Shown here: positions 16,047-24,582 of the stretch, piece after piece
Numbering within the stretch: position 1 is the first letter of the stretch
How the letters are laid out: the number at the start of each line of letters is the position of its first letter
Assembly: GCA_052170475.1 (NCBI GenBank)
Contig: JBQNAL010000015.1
Coordinates: 1-47,345 of the forward strand
Reading direction: 5' to 3'
Source: CAJPQU01 sp052170475
GTDB taxonomy: Bacteria > Bacillota > Negativicutes > Selenomonadales > Selenomonadaceae
Length of the DNA stretch: 47,345 nt
Notes under the pieces: model-generated
Seen by the model: the letters and a program-made list of their open reading frames with translations, nothing else
What the model was told of the DNA's origin: nothing
Databases searched by the model: none
Made by a program: the position numbers and the translations under genes

Positions 16047-16670
16047 TCAGCGCTTTCTGGCCATGCCCGGCGCAATGAGACCGATGGTCATGCCGCGGCC
16101 GAGGCGAGCCAAATCGCTCTCCGTTTCCGCCCGCAGGACGTAGTAGCTACCGCAGACCTCGCAGGAGAGGACGATGGAACTCCCCCGAATATCCGCCGAG
16201 ATGAGTCCACAGCCGCAGGGGCATACGACGTCGCCCTGCGCCGCCATCTCATGCACGCGATTGAGCGCCTCCAAGAGGATGGGCTGCTTCTCGATGAAGT
16301 TCTTCCCTTCGTGGGGATGCAGCGCTTCAAATTCCGCCTGATTAAACGCCAAGAGTTCCTCGATCAAGTGCCGCCGGCCGATATACCCCAACTCAAAGTG
16401 ATCGTGCTGACAAAACACCTTCTCCAAGCGGATCTTGGGCAATCGCTTCAGGGGATAGGCGGCGCGGCTTTCCTTGCCGCAGAGGACGCAGCCGACGGAA
16501 AAGGCGATCTGCCGCCCGCCGTCGATGCGCGCGCAGACGACCTGCGCCTGGCCGCAGCGGTCACAGCGAAGCACGGTACGATGCGCCGCAAAGTAAGGAA
16601 TATCATGCACATGCACCTTGCCGCAGCGCTGGCAATAAAATGCCGCCGAACACGCTTCCCGAATCAGCAC
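16047..16670 (-). CDS. CpXC-type multi-zinc-ribbon protein
   Basis: A 207-residue protein of unknown function with five knuckle-type Cys motifs: CQRCG (about 13), CDRCG (about 36), CVLCG (about 60), CPCGCG (about 150) and CEVCG (about 172). These can form two or three zinc ribbons, and the arrangement resembles the CpXC family. A helical middle section (about 85-140) separates the N- and C-terminal ribbons. The start is GTG with GGAAGGAGG 7 bases upstream. It lies 245 bp downstream of pyrG behind a terminator, so it has its own promoter or depends on read-through. No enzyme activity can be read from it. Confidence 0.7.
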   Translation of the reverse strand: MLIREACSAAFYCQRCGKVHVHDIPYFAAHRTVLRCDRCGQAQVVCARIDGGRQIAFSVGCVLCGKESRAAYPLKRLPKIRLEKVFCQHDHFELGYIGRRHLIEELLAFNQAEFEALHPHEGKNFIEKQPILLEALNRVHEMAAQGDVVCPCGCGLISADIRGSSIVLSCEVCGSYYVLRAETESDLARLGRGMTIGLIAPGMARKR

Positions 16671-16780
16671 CGCCGCGCCTCCTTCCCGCTCACTTACCCC
16701 TCAAATGCCTATGGAATAATTTCGCTATGGCGCTAAAAAATCCTTCTTGTCCACCGGTGAAAACGAAATTATTTTCCCAA

Positions 16781-16812
16781 AACAAAAGCGCCGAGCCAAA
16801 CCAGCCCGGCGC
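16781..16812 (-). terminator. Terminator after pyrG
   Basis: On the minus strand GCGCCGGGC-TGGTTTG-GCTCGGCGC followed by TTTTGTTTT. Confidence 0.85.
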
Positions 16813-16915
16813 AGGGGGCACGCCCCCTTCACTGCCCCCTATCCGAGGACACCATAGATGTCATCCCTATCCCTTCTGAGCGACCCGGAAAGTCTGCGCT
16901 CTCCCGCATCGCCCA

Positions 16916-18517
16916 TCACAGCGCAAGGGCGGCGTCCACGAAATCGCGGAACAAGGGGTGCGGGGAATTCGGGCGAGATTTCAGTTCCGGGTGGAACTGG
17001 GAGCCGACGAACCACGGGTGCGCCGCCACTTCCACCACTTCCACCAGGCTATCGTCGGGCAGCGTCCCGGCGATGACCATGCCCGCCGCCGTAAAGCGAT
17101 CCCGATAGGCGTTATTGAACTCAAAGCGATGGCGATGACGTTCGCTGATATTCTCGTCCCCGTAGGCCGCATAGGTATGGGTTCCTTCCCGCAGTTTGCA
17201 GGGGTAAGCCCCGAGGCGCATCGTGCCGCCTTTTTTCACGACGTTCACCTGCGAATCCATGAGCGCGATGACAGGATGGGGCGTCTCCGCGTGAAATTCC
17301 ACGCTGTTCGCGTCGGAGAGATGGCAGACGTGGCGCGCAAACTCAATGACGGCACACTGCATCCCAAGGCAAAGACCGAGGAACGGGATCTTATTCTCCC
17401 GCGCGTACTGAATGGCGCGAATCTTCCCTTCCACGCCGCGATCGCCAAATCCCCCGGGCACCAAAATGCCCTTGCAGCCCGCAAAGACTTCAGCCAAGTC
17501 AATGTCCGGCGCTTCCAATTCTTCGGAATTGATCCACACGATGCGAACTTCCGCATCGTTGGCGATGCCCGCGTGATGGAGCGCCTCCGTCACGGACATG
17601 TAGGCGTCGGGCAGGGCGACGTACTTCCCCACGACGGCGATCTTGACCTTCTTCGCCGGATGGTGGATCTTGTAGACCATTTTCTCCCACGCTTCCATGT
17701 TGGCGGGGGAGACGTCCATGTTGAGCTTTTCCAAGACGATGCGGTCTAGCCCTTCCCGCTGCATCATCAGCGGCACTTCATAGATGGTATCGGCGGTGCG
17801 GTTCTCGATGACCGCGCTAACGTCCACATCGCAAAAGAGCGCTAACTTCTCGCGCATGTCCTTGGAGAGGGGCTTCTCCGCCCGACAGACTAAGATGTCC
17901 GGCTGAATGCCGATCCCGCGCAGTTCCTTCACACTGTGCTGCGTCGGCTTCGTCTTGAGTTCCCCGGCGGCGGAAATATACGGCACTAAGGTCACATGGA
18001 TGTAAAGGACGTCGTTCTTCCCCACTTCCTTTTTCACCTGCCGGATGGCTTCGACGAAGGGCAGACTTTCAATGTCCCCCACCGTGCCGCCGATCTCGGT
18101 GATGACCACCTCCGCACTATCCGCCTTGGCCACGTCGTAGACCCGCTGCTTGATCTCGTTGGTAATGTGAGGAATGACCTGCACCGTACTCCCCAAGTAA
18201 TCCCCCTGCCGCTCCTTGTTGAGTACCGACCAGTAAACTTTCCCCGCCGTAATATTGGACATCTTCGTCAAGTTGATGTCAATGAAGCGCTCGTAATGCC
18301 CCAAGTCTAAATCCGTTTCCGCGCCGTCGTCGGTCACAAAAACTTCCCCGTGCTGGTACGGACTCATCGTCCCCGGATCGATGTTGATGTAGGGATCAAA
18401 TTTCTGGATGGTGACCCGAATCCCCCGGCTTTTGAGGAGCCGCCCCAAAGATGCCGCCGTAATGCCCTTCCCCAAGGACGACACCACGCCGCCCGTAACG
18501 AAAATGTACTTTGCCAT
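16916..18517 (-). CDS. pyrG: CTP synthase
   Basis: Aminates UTP to CTP using glutamine. The N-terminal amidoligase domain begins KYIFVTGGVVSSLGKGI, with the P-loop and DPYINIDPGTMSPYQHGEVF. The C-terminal class I glutamine amidotransferase domain has the nucleophile in GLCLGMQCAVIEFA (Cys about 380) and the His/Glu pair in FVGSQFHPEL. Length 533 is normal. AGGAGGGGC precedes the ATG. rpoE lies 69 bp upstream, the standard Firmicute rpoE-pyrG pair. Confidence 0.97.
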   Translation of the reverse strand: MAKYIFVTGGVVSSLGKGITAASLGRLLKSRGIRVTIQKFDPYINIDPGTMSPYQHGEVFVTDDGAETDLDLGHYERFIDINLTKMSNITAGKVYWSVLNKERQGDYLGSTVQVIPHITNEIKQRVYDVAKADSAEVVITEIGGTVGDIESLPFVEAIRQVKKEVGKNDVLYIHVTLVPYISAAGELKTKPTQHSVKELRGIGIQPDILVCRAEKPLSKDMREKLALFCDVDVSAVIENRTADTIYEVPLMMQREGLDRIVLEKLNMDVSPANMEAWEKMVYKIHHPAKKVKIAVVGKYVALPDAYMSVTEALHHAGIANDAEVRIVWINSEELEAPDIDLAEVFAGCKGILVPGGFGDRGVEGKIRAIQYARENKIPFLGLCLGMQCAVIEFARHVCHLSDANSVEFHAETPHPVIALMDSQVNVVKKGGTMRLGAYPCKLREGTHTYAAYGDENISERHRHRFEFNNAYRDRFTAAGMVIAGTLPDDSLVEVVEVAAHPWFVGSQFHPELKSRPNSPHPLFRDFVDAALAL

Positions 18518-18586
18518 ACTGCCCCTCCTGATCGGATTGTCGTAAGCCCGCGCTGCGCGCCGCCTCTCCTGCCTTTCAGCCCACGG

Positions 18587-18919
18587 TCAGCCTTCTTGGA
18601 TGCTCTCCAACAGCTTTTCCCGGCGCCGCGTAGACTTCGCCGCACCCGCCGCAGAGGTTCCCGTCGATGTCCCATGGGAGCGCTTTTGCTCCGGGGGACG
18701 CCACTCCGTCAGCCCCCAAAGGCCATCGCCCGCATACTGAAAGCGGCTGTCCATATTGATCAGGGTATAGACCTCCGAAATCGCACGGGCGAGCGACTGC
18801 ACCGGCTTTGCTTTCTTCTCGATGACCTCCAAGATCAAATCCTTATAGTAACACGGTTCGTGCTTCTCCGCCAGAAGTTGGTAGGCCACATCCGTCTCGG
18901 TGCTCTCTAAATACTCCAT
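18587..18919 (-). CDS. rpoE: RNA polymerase delta subunit
   Basis: Delta is a Firmicute-specific accessory subunit that speeds RNA polymerase recycling. The N-terminal HARE-HTH domain (about 1-75) reads DVAYQLLAEKHEPCYYKDLILEVIEKK and ends with GLWGLTEW. The usual long acidic tail is missing; instead residues 76-110 are short and basic (STRRREKLLES). That may weaken the nucleic-acid-displacing role of the tail. Position directly upstream of pyrG supports the call. Confidence 0.85.
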   Translation of the reverse strand: MEYLESTETDVAYQLLAEKHEPCYYKDLILEVIEKKAKPVQSLARAISEVYTLINMDSRFQYAGDGLWGLTEWRPPEQKRSHGTSTGTSAAGAAKSTRRREKLLESIQEG

Positions 18920-18993
18920 ATGCTCCGTCCTTCTCCTTTATCAAACTGCGCCCGATAAACTATCGTCGTCTCTCTGCCTGATCGCCCCACGCG

Positions 18994-20655
18994 CTACATC
19001 TTTTGCGGCGCAAAAACGCCCAAGACGTTCAGCGCGTGGCGAATGACCTGCTGGGCTTTCCCCGCTAAGGCCAGCCGCGCCTTCGCCAGCGGCTCTTCCA
19101 CGCCCATGATGCGACACTTACTGTAAAAGCTGTGGAAAGCCGCCGCCGTATCATAGGCGAAGCGGGCGATGCGCTGCGGCGCATAATCCACCGCAGCCCG
19201 ATCCACCTCATCGGGATACTCCAAGATTTTCTTGATGAGCGCGATCTCCGTCTCATCGGTCAGCCGCGTGAGCGCCGGCGCCTCGCCCACCGCCAGCCCC
19301 ACCTCAGCCGCTTGACGGAAGATGCTGGCAATGCGCGCATGGGCGTACTGCACATAGTAGACGGGATTTTCATTCGACTGGCTCTTCGCGAGATCAAGAT
19401 CGAAATCAAGCTGACTGTCCAAGGAGCGCATGACGAAGAAATAGCGCGCCGCGTCGGTGCCCACTTCTTCCATGAGTTCCGCCAAGGTCACACTCTCGCC
19501 GGTGCGCTTCGACATCTTCACCACTTCGCCGCCCCGGTACAGGCTGACCATTTGGAGAAGCAGCACCGTCAGCCGCGCCGGATCGTAGCCTAGTGCCGCC
19601 AAAGCCGCCTTCACCCGACAGACGTAGCCATGATGATCGGCGCCCCAGAGATTGATGAGCGTGCCGAAGCCCCGTTCCAATTTGTCCCGATGATAGGCAA
19701 TATCCGCCGCCAAGTAGGTCGGCTCGCCATTGGCCCGCACCACGACACGATCCTTATCGTCGCCATAGGCCGTGGAGCGAAGCCACAGCGCCCCCTCCTG
19801 TTCGTAGACCGCCCCCTTGGCACGAAGTTCCTCAATCGCCGCATGTACCTTTTCCGGGTGAAGACGGCGCTCGCTGAACCAGACGTCGAAGTTCACGTTA
19901 AAAGCGGTCAAATCCTCCTGTAAGGCCGCTAACTTCTCCTTGAGCGCCACTTCCTTAAAGGCTTCGAGGCGCTCTTCTTCCGGCATGGCAAGATAGCGGT
20001 CGCCCTCTTTCGCCGCAATGCGCTCCGCCGTGGCGATGATGTCGGCGCCACGGTACCCGTTCTCCGGAAACGCAACGGTATGTCCAAAATGCTCCAAATA
20101 ACGAGCGTTCACCGAAGCCGCCAAGGTATCGATCTGATTGCCTGCGTCGTTGATGTAATACTCGCTCCGCACCGGGTACCCCGCCACCCGCAGAAGGTTC
20201 ACCAACGCGCTCCCCACGGCCGCGCCCCGCCCATGTCCCACATGGAGAGGCCCCGTAGGATTGGCGCTGACGTACTCCACCATCACCGGCTCACGCTCTT
20301 TGGCGAGGAGCGTGCCGTAGGCTTCCCCCGCATCGAGCGCCTGCTCCAGCGCCTCATAGAGAACATTCGTCCGCAGGTAGAAATTGATGAACCCCGGCCC
20401 TGCGATCTCCGTGCGCAAAAGCTCGGGAAGCTGCAGCCGGCTGGTGATACTTTCCGCGATCCGACGCGGATTTTGCCGAAAGAGTCGCGCCGTCTGCATG
20501 GCGAAATTGGTAGAAAAATCCCCCATCTCTTTTTGCGGCGGAACCTCAAGCGCCACCGCCGGGATCTCCCCAGCGGGAAGCACCCCCTCCGCCATGGCCG
20601 CTTTGGCCGCCTCGACGACCGCCTGCGCCAAACTTTCTTTAATCTCCAAAGACAT
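18994..20655 (-). CDS. argS: Arginyl-tRNA synthetase
   Basis: A class I synthetase charging tRNA-Arg. The N-terminal Arg-tRNA-synthetase additional domain (about 1-95) is followed by the catalytic core with the HIGH-type motif ANPTGPLHVGHGRG (about 130) and the KMSKR-type loop KMSKRTGESVTL. The C-terminal DALR anticodon-binding domain (about 435-553) carries YAHARIASI. Length 553 is typical. It follows the YwiB-like gene by 58 bp, a conserved Firmicute pair. Confidence 0.97.
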   Translation of the reverse strand: MSLEIKESLAQAVVEAAKAAMAEGVLPAGEIPAVALEVPPQKEMGDFSTNFAMQTARLFRQNPRRIAESITSRLQLPELLRTEIAGPGFINFYLRTNVLYEALEQALDAGEAYGTLLAKEREPVMVEYVSANPTGPLHVGHGRGAAVGSALVNLLRVAGYPVRSEYYINDAGNQIDTLAASVNARYLEHFGHTVAFPENGYRGADIIATAERIAAKEGDRYLAMPEEERLEAFKEVALKEKLAALQEDLTAFNVNFDVWFSERRLHPEKVHAAIEELRAKGAVYEQEGALWLRSTAYGDDKDRVVVRANGEPTYLAADIAYHRDKLERGFGTLINLWGADHHGYVCRVKAALAALGYDPARLTVLLLQMVSLYRGGEVVKMSKRTGESVTLAELMEEVGTDAARYFFVMRSLDSQLDFDLDLAKSQSNENPVYYVQYAHARIASIFRQAAEVGLAVGEAPALTRLTDETEIALIKKILEYPDEVDRAAVDYAPQRIARFAYDTAAAFHSFYSKCRIMGVEEPLAKARLALAGKAQQVIRHALNVLGVFAPQKM

Positions 20656-20713
20656 CCCCCTCCAGCCTCACACGCGTCCCGCTCTCCCGTGCACATCGCG
20701 GGGAAAGCGCGTG

Positions 20714-21166
20714 CTAATTCAAGCGGCTGATTTCTCCCTCCGCCGCACGGATCTCAATGTGCAGCTCGTTCTTCGTCTCCACCTGTCCATTGACCGAGAG
20801 CGCGTAGCGCACGTCCACCTGCCCCGAAACCGTCCCGTAGACGATATGCACTTCGTCGGTCTGAACCGCCAATTCCAAACTGCCATACGGCGTCTGATAC
20901 TGGCTGACGCTATGCGTTCGCGACTCGAAGCGCTGCTCTTGGTTGACCGCGCCAGAGCGCAGCAGCACCACGGAATCCGGCGCGATCTTCAGCACCGTGG
21001 AGATGCGCCCGGTACTGTCCATCACGTTGTCCTCGTAGAGGACGTAATGCTTACCGTCGCGATAGTAGTGCCGGCCTTCCGCCACCATCTCGATCCGGCT
21101 CTTTTCCCCCTCCATATCCGTCTGTTCTCCCCGCACCTTAACGATGACTTTCTCCATCCACCTCAT
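20714..21166 (-). CDS. DUF1934 (YwiB-like) beta-barrel protein
   Basis: A 150-residue soluble protein with alternating short beta strands (KVIVKVRGEQTDMEGEKSRIEMVAEG, YYRDGKHYVLYEDN), matching the calycin-like YwiB/DUF1934 family. In Bacillus and clostridia it sits upstream of argS, as here. The function is unknown. A good promoter precedes it, and it appears to lead the two-gene operon with argS. Confidence 0.8.
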   Translation of the reverse strand: MRWMEKVIVKVRGEQTDMEGEKSRIEMVAEGRHYYRDGKHYVLYEDNVMDSTGRISTVLKIAPDSVVLLRSGAVNQEQRFESRTHSVSQYQTPYGSLELAVQTDEVHIVYGTVSGQVDVRYALSVNGQVETKNELHIEIRAAEGEISRLN

Positions 21167-21198
21167 CCTATCCGCGCTGCCTTAAGCATTTGAAATTT

Positions 21199-21227
21199 AT
21201 TATACGACACCCAGCCCGTTCCGTCTA
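21199..21227 (-). promoter_or_regulatory. Promoter of the YwiB-like/argS operon
   Basis: TAGACG (21227-21222), 17-bp spacer, TATAAT (21204-21199) on the minus strand, 33 bp before the start codon. Confidence 0.6.
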
Positions 21228-21267
21228 CGGGGCTTTTCGTCAAATTTACGGCACATTTTCTCACACG

Positions 21268-22569
21268 TTAGCTCAGCCGCTTCAAGGCGACGGTAAAAGT
21301 CGTTCCCTCTCCCGGGCGGCTCATCACCTTGATGGTACCGCCGTGCAGGTGGACGATCTCTCTAGCAATGGCCAATCCTAAGCCGTTCCCCCCCATCTCT
21401 CGGGAACGCGCCTTATCCACCCGATAAAAGCGATCAAAGATCCGCGCCTGATCTTCCGGCGCAATCCCGATGCCGGTATCCTCCACCGCAAAGAGGATCT
21501 TCCCCGCCGCCGGTTCCGTCAGGCGCACCGTGACGGCGCCGCCTTCCGGCGTATACTTCACCGCGTTGTCCACCAAGATGAGCATGAGCTGCTTCATCTT
21601 CTGCTCATCCACCTTGGTCGAAAGCGTCGCGGCGCCTTCTCGCTTGAGCGTCAGCCGCTTCTTTTCCGCGAGGGGCTGCATGAGGCGCATCGTCTGATCC
21701 GCCGCCGCCGCCAAATCCACCTTTGTCAGCTTGAGCTTTAAGGCCTCATTGTCGCTTCGCGCCACCACCAAAAGATCGCTGACCAATTTCGTCATCTTCG
21801 TCACTTCATCGTGTATATCCCCGATGATCTGCTTCAAAAAGGGCGACTGAATGGAAGGATCGCTCTCCAACACTTCCGCTGAGGCCAGCACCACGGAAAG
21901 GGGCGTCCGCAGCTCGTGCGACGCATCAGCGGCAAATTGTCGCTGCTTCTCGTAGGCTTCCTTGAGCGGCACCAGCGCCTTCCCCGCCATGGCGTATCCA
22001 ATGCCGGCAGCCATGAGGAGTGCCAAGACCGCCAAGGCTGTCAGCGTGTACGTCGCCTTCTGCAGCCCCCGATAGACCGCCGAGATCTCCTTGCCCACAT
22101 AGACCGTACCCACCAAAACCTCATCCACGACGATGGGATGAGCGGCCATCATGACCCGTATCTCTGTATGCTTGAGCGGCTGGCTGAAGACCGCCACATC
22201 GCCCAACTCGTCCTCCCGCCCTTTCCAATCGGAAATGACGCTCAAAACAAAAGGCTCAATGGAAAAGGAGGCGCGGGAAAAATTCATCATCCGCCCCTCG
22301 GTGTCAAACACATAGAAAAAGAGCCGATCCTGATACCCCTTCAGCTCGAACCCGTCGTCGAAATGCAGCTCCGGGTGCTGCACCATCACCGCCTGCCCGG
22401 CGGCGACGTTCTTCGCCATATCCATGAGTTCCTGCGCCTGCTCCGAGGATACCGCCCACTTCATGCTGAAGTGCATGAGGAAGATGAATACCCCAAGGAA
22501 CACCGCCATGATGATGGAATAATAGAGGGTGAGCTGCCATCGGCTGTGCCGAAATACGTTCGTGGACAA
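21268..22569 (-). CDS. Sensor histidine kinase
   Basis: Two membrane spans (about 12-34 and 176-196) flank a periplasmic sensor domain of about 140 residues. HisKA follows with the phosphoacceptor in FAADASHELRTPLSVVLASAE (His about 218). HATPase_c then shows VDNAVKYTPEGG (N box), EDTGIGIAPEDQARIFDRFY (G1/F) and GGNGLGLAIAREI (G2). Length 433. The start is TTG with GGAG upstream; it begins 6 bp after the regulator stop, so the two form an operon. The signal is unknown. Confidence 0.92.
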   Translation of the reverse strand: MSTNVFRHSRWQLTLYYSIIMAVFLGVFIFLMHFSMKWAVSSEQAQELMDMAKNVAAGQAVMVQHPELHFDDGFELKGYQDRLFFYVFDTEGRMMNFSRASFSIEPFVLSVISDWKGREDELGDVAVFSQPLKHTEIRVMMAAHPIVVDEVLVGTVYVGKEISAVYRGLQKATYTLTALAVLALLMAAGIGYAMAGKALVPLKEAYEKQRQFAADASHELRTPLSVVLASAEVLESDPSIQSPFLKQIIGDIHDEVTKMTKLVSDLLVVARSDNEALKLKLTKVDLAAAADQTMRLMQPLAEKKRLTLKREGAATLSTKVDEQKMKQLMLILVDNAVKYTPEGGAVTVRLTEPAAGKILFAVEDTGIGIAPEDQARIFDRFYRVDKARSREMGGNGLGLAIAREIVHLHGGTIKVMSRPGEGTTFTVALKRLS

Positions 22570-22575
22570 TCCGGC

Positions 22576-23250
22576 TCACTCCGCTTCCAATTTGTAGCCA
22601 ACGCCGCGAATCGTATGGATCATGGTCTTTCCGTCCCCTAAATCCAATTTCTTGCGGATGAGCTTCACATAGGAATCGATGTTGTTGGAGCTGACCTCCG
22701 ACTCCAATCCCCAGATACGGTCGAGGATGATCTCGCGCGGCACCACGATGCCTAGATTCTGCGCCAAAAGATCAAAGATCTGAAATTCCCGCGGGGAGAG
22801 CTGAATGACCTTATCCTGCTTCTTTAAGACCTTGGCGGTGCGGTTCAGCGTAAATTCCCCCACCTGCACCACATCCTGCTGGATCTTCTGGCTGCTGCGG
22901 CGCCCAAGCGCCCGAAGCCGAGCCAAAAGCTCAGCAAACTCAAAGGGCTTGACGAGATAATCGTCGGCGCCGGCGTCAAGACCTGTCACCCGATCCTCCA
23001 CCGCGTCCCGCGCCGTCAGCATCAGAACCGCCTTCTCGTAGCCGCTCTCCCGCAGGCGGCGGCACGCCTCCACGCCGCTCACCCCGGGCATCATCCAATC
23101 CAGGATCAGCACGTCATAATCGTCATAAGTAGCGTATTCATATATTTCGTCGCCTCGGGTCACCCACTCCACCGATATATCGTTTCTTTCCAGCATGTAC
23201 TTGATGAGCTTGCCCAACTTCGCGTCGTCTTCCGCCAACAGCACCTTCAT
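22576..23250 (-). CDS. OmpR-family response regulator
   Basis: Partner of the adjacent kinase. The receiver domain (about 1-115) has the acidic pocket in LLAEDDAK, the phospho-Asp in DVLILDWMMPGVSG (about 51) and Lys in YLVKPFEF. The C-terminal winged helix (about 128-224) reads LSPREFQIFDLLAQN and ends RGVGYKLE. Length 224. The start MKVLLAED was chosen because GAAGGGGG lies upstream; the longer frame overlaps holA. Target genes unknown. Confidence 0.93.
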   Translation of the reverse strand: MKVLLAEDDAKLGKLIKYMLERNDISVEWVTRGDEIYEYATYDDYDVLILDWMMPGVSGVEACRRLRESGYEKAVLMLTARDAVEDRVTGLDAGADDYLVKPFEFAELLARLRALGRRSSQKIQQDVVQVGEFTLNRTAKVLKKQDKVIQLSPREFQIFDLLAQNLGIVVPREIILDRIWGLESEVSSNNIDSYVKLIRKKLDLGDGKTMIHTIRGVGYKLEAE

Positions 23251-23270
23251 GATCGCCGCCCCCTTCGTTC

Positions 23271-24359
23271 CTATTCTGCCCGCAGCGTCTGAAAAGGACG
23301 TGAACACCCCGTCCGGCGGCAAAGCGCGATGACCGCTTCCTCCAAGACCTCTGCCCCTGCCTGTCCGGTTTTCAGCGCATAATCGGCATCCGCCAAATGA
23401 AGGAACACGCGGCGCAGCAAGGCCGTCTCATAGGAGGGCGCCACCTTGCCCACCTTCTCCGCGACGAAAGGATGAAGCTCCAGCGCCCCCGCCAGCGCCT
23501 TGCCCCGCACCCCGTGCGAGAGATGCTCTTTGGCCTGCAAAAGCGTGCGCACATGGCGCACCAAGCCCGCCAAGAGGAGCGGCAAATAGACGCCATCGGC
23601 GATCTGGCGCTCTAAGATGGACAAAGCACGGCTCACCTCACGCGCGTCGATGGCGTCGAAGAGCGCAAATCCCGACACCTCCGGCAAGCGAGAAAAAGCG
23701 CGTTCCAAATCTTCCCGCGTAAACCGCTTCGCTGCGGTGTAAAGCGCCAACTTCGTCAGCTCCTGATCCAAAAAGGAGAGCGAGATCGGGCGCATCACGC
23801 TCACCGCTTCCATGAAGTAGGCACGGGCTTCGCGGTCAAAGTCCCGCCCCAATTCTGCGAGCTTATCGCGCAGCCACCCGTCAATCGTCCACGCCGTCAC
23901 CGGATCGGCCTCTAAAACGAGGCCGACCTTCTGCACCGCTTTGTAAAGTTTGCGCCGCTTATCTACCTTCCCCGCCGTTTCAAAGATGACATAATTGCTC
24001 GGCGGCAGGGCGGCAAGCGTTTCCATGAGCCGCGCCATATCGCGCTCGCTCCGTCCTTCTCTTTGCCCCTCCGCCCCCTCGGCGCTCTTCCCTTCCCCAA
24101 AGAGCCGCGTACCAGCAAAAAGGTACACCCGTTGCGGCGTAAAAAACGGAATGGCCGTCAGCCGCTCAATGATCGCGGGAATGGACGGATGCCCCTCCAC
24201 CTGATCCACCAACTCCGTCCAAACCGCTTCATCCGGGCAAATCGCTTGCAGGATCCGCCTTTTTGCGTGCGCGATGAAATAAGGTTCCTTCCCCGTCAGA
24301 AGATACACTTGGCGAAGGCGTCCCTGCCGTAGGGCAGACGTAAATTCACCATACTGCAC
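23271..24359 (-). CDS. holA: DNA polymerase III subunit delta
   Basis: Clamp-loader subunit that opens the sliding clamp. The N-terminus VYLLTGKEPYFIAHAKRRIL is typical of the HolA/YqeN family, followed by an AAA+-like fold without a functional P-loop and a C-terminal helical collar domain (LLAGLVRHVRTLLQAKEHL). Length 362 is slightly long, with a charged insertion at about 110-125 (GKSAEGAEGQREGRSE). It precedes the two-component genes by 20 bp and may share a transcript with them. Confidence 0.9.
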   Translation of the reverse strand: MQYGEFTSALRQGRLRQVYLLTGKEPYFIAHAKRRILQAICPDEAVWTELVDQVEGHPSIPAIIERLTAIPFFTPQRVYLFAGTRLFGEGKSAEGAEGQREGRSERDMARLMETLAALPPSNYVIFETAGKVDKRRKLYKAVQKVGLVLEADPVTAWTIDGWLRDKLAELGRDFDREARAYFMEAVSVMRPISLSFLDQELTKLALYTAAKRFTREDLERAFSRLPEVSGFALFDAIDAREVSRALSILERQIADGVYLPLLLAGLVRHVRTLLQAKEHLSHGVRGKALAGALELHPFVAEKVGKVAPSYETALLRRVFLHLADADYALKTGQAGAEVLEEAVIALCRRTGCSRPFQTLRAE

Positions 24360-24523
24360 CAGAAACTTCCTCCTTTTTTCCTATTTCCCTATCAGTATAG
24401 CGGTAAACCACGCCAAAGGGAAGGCGTCTTGCGCGCGAACGAGGCGATGGACAATGAGACAAAACCTCTTCCCCACTGGACTTTCACCAAAAAATATTAT
24501 AAAATAATGATAAACTTCTTCTC

Positions 24524-24542
24524 TTGTTCCACGATGGAACAA
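24524..24542 (+). promoter_or_regulatory. Perfect palindrome upstream of the PAS-GGDEF gene
   Basis: TTGTTCC-ACGAT-GGAACAA lies between an AT-rich promoter-like stretch (ATATTATAAAATAATGATAA, 24494-24513) and the ribosome site. Position and symmetry fit an operator; the binding protein is unknown. Confidence 0.45.
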
Positions 24543-24582
24543 ACGTCACAGGTCTTATGCGATCAGCAGGAGGTATCGAATT

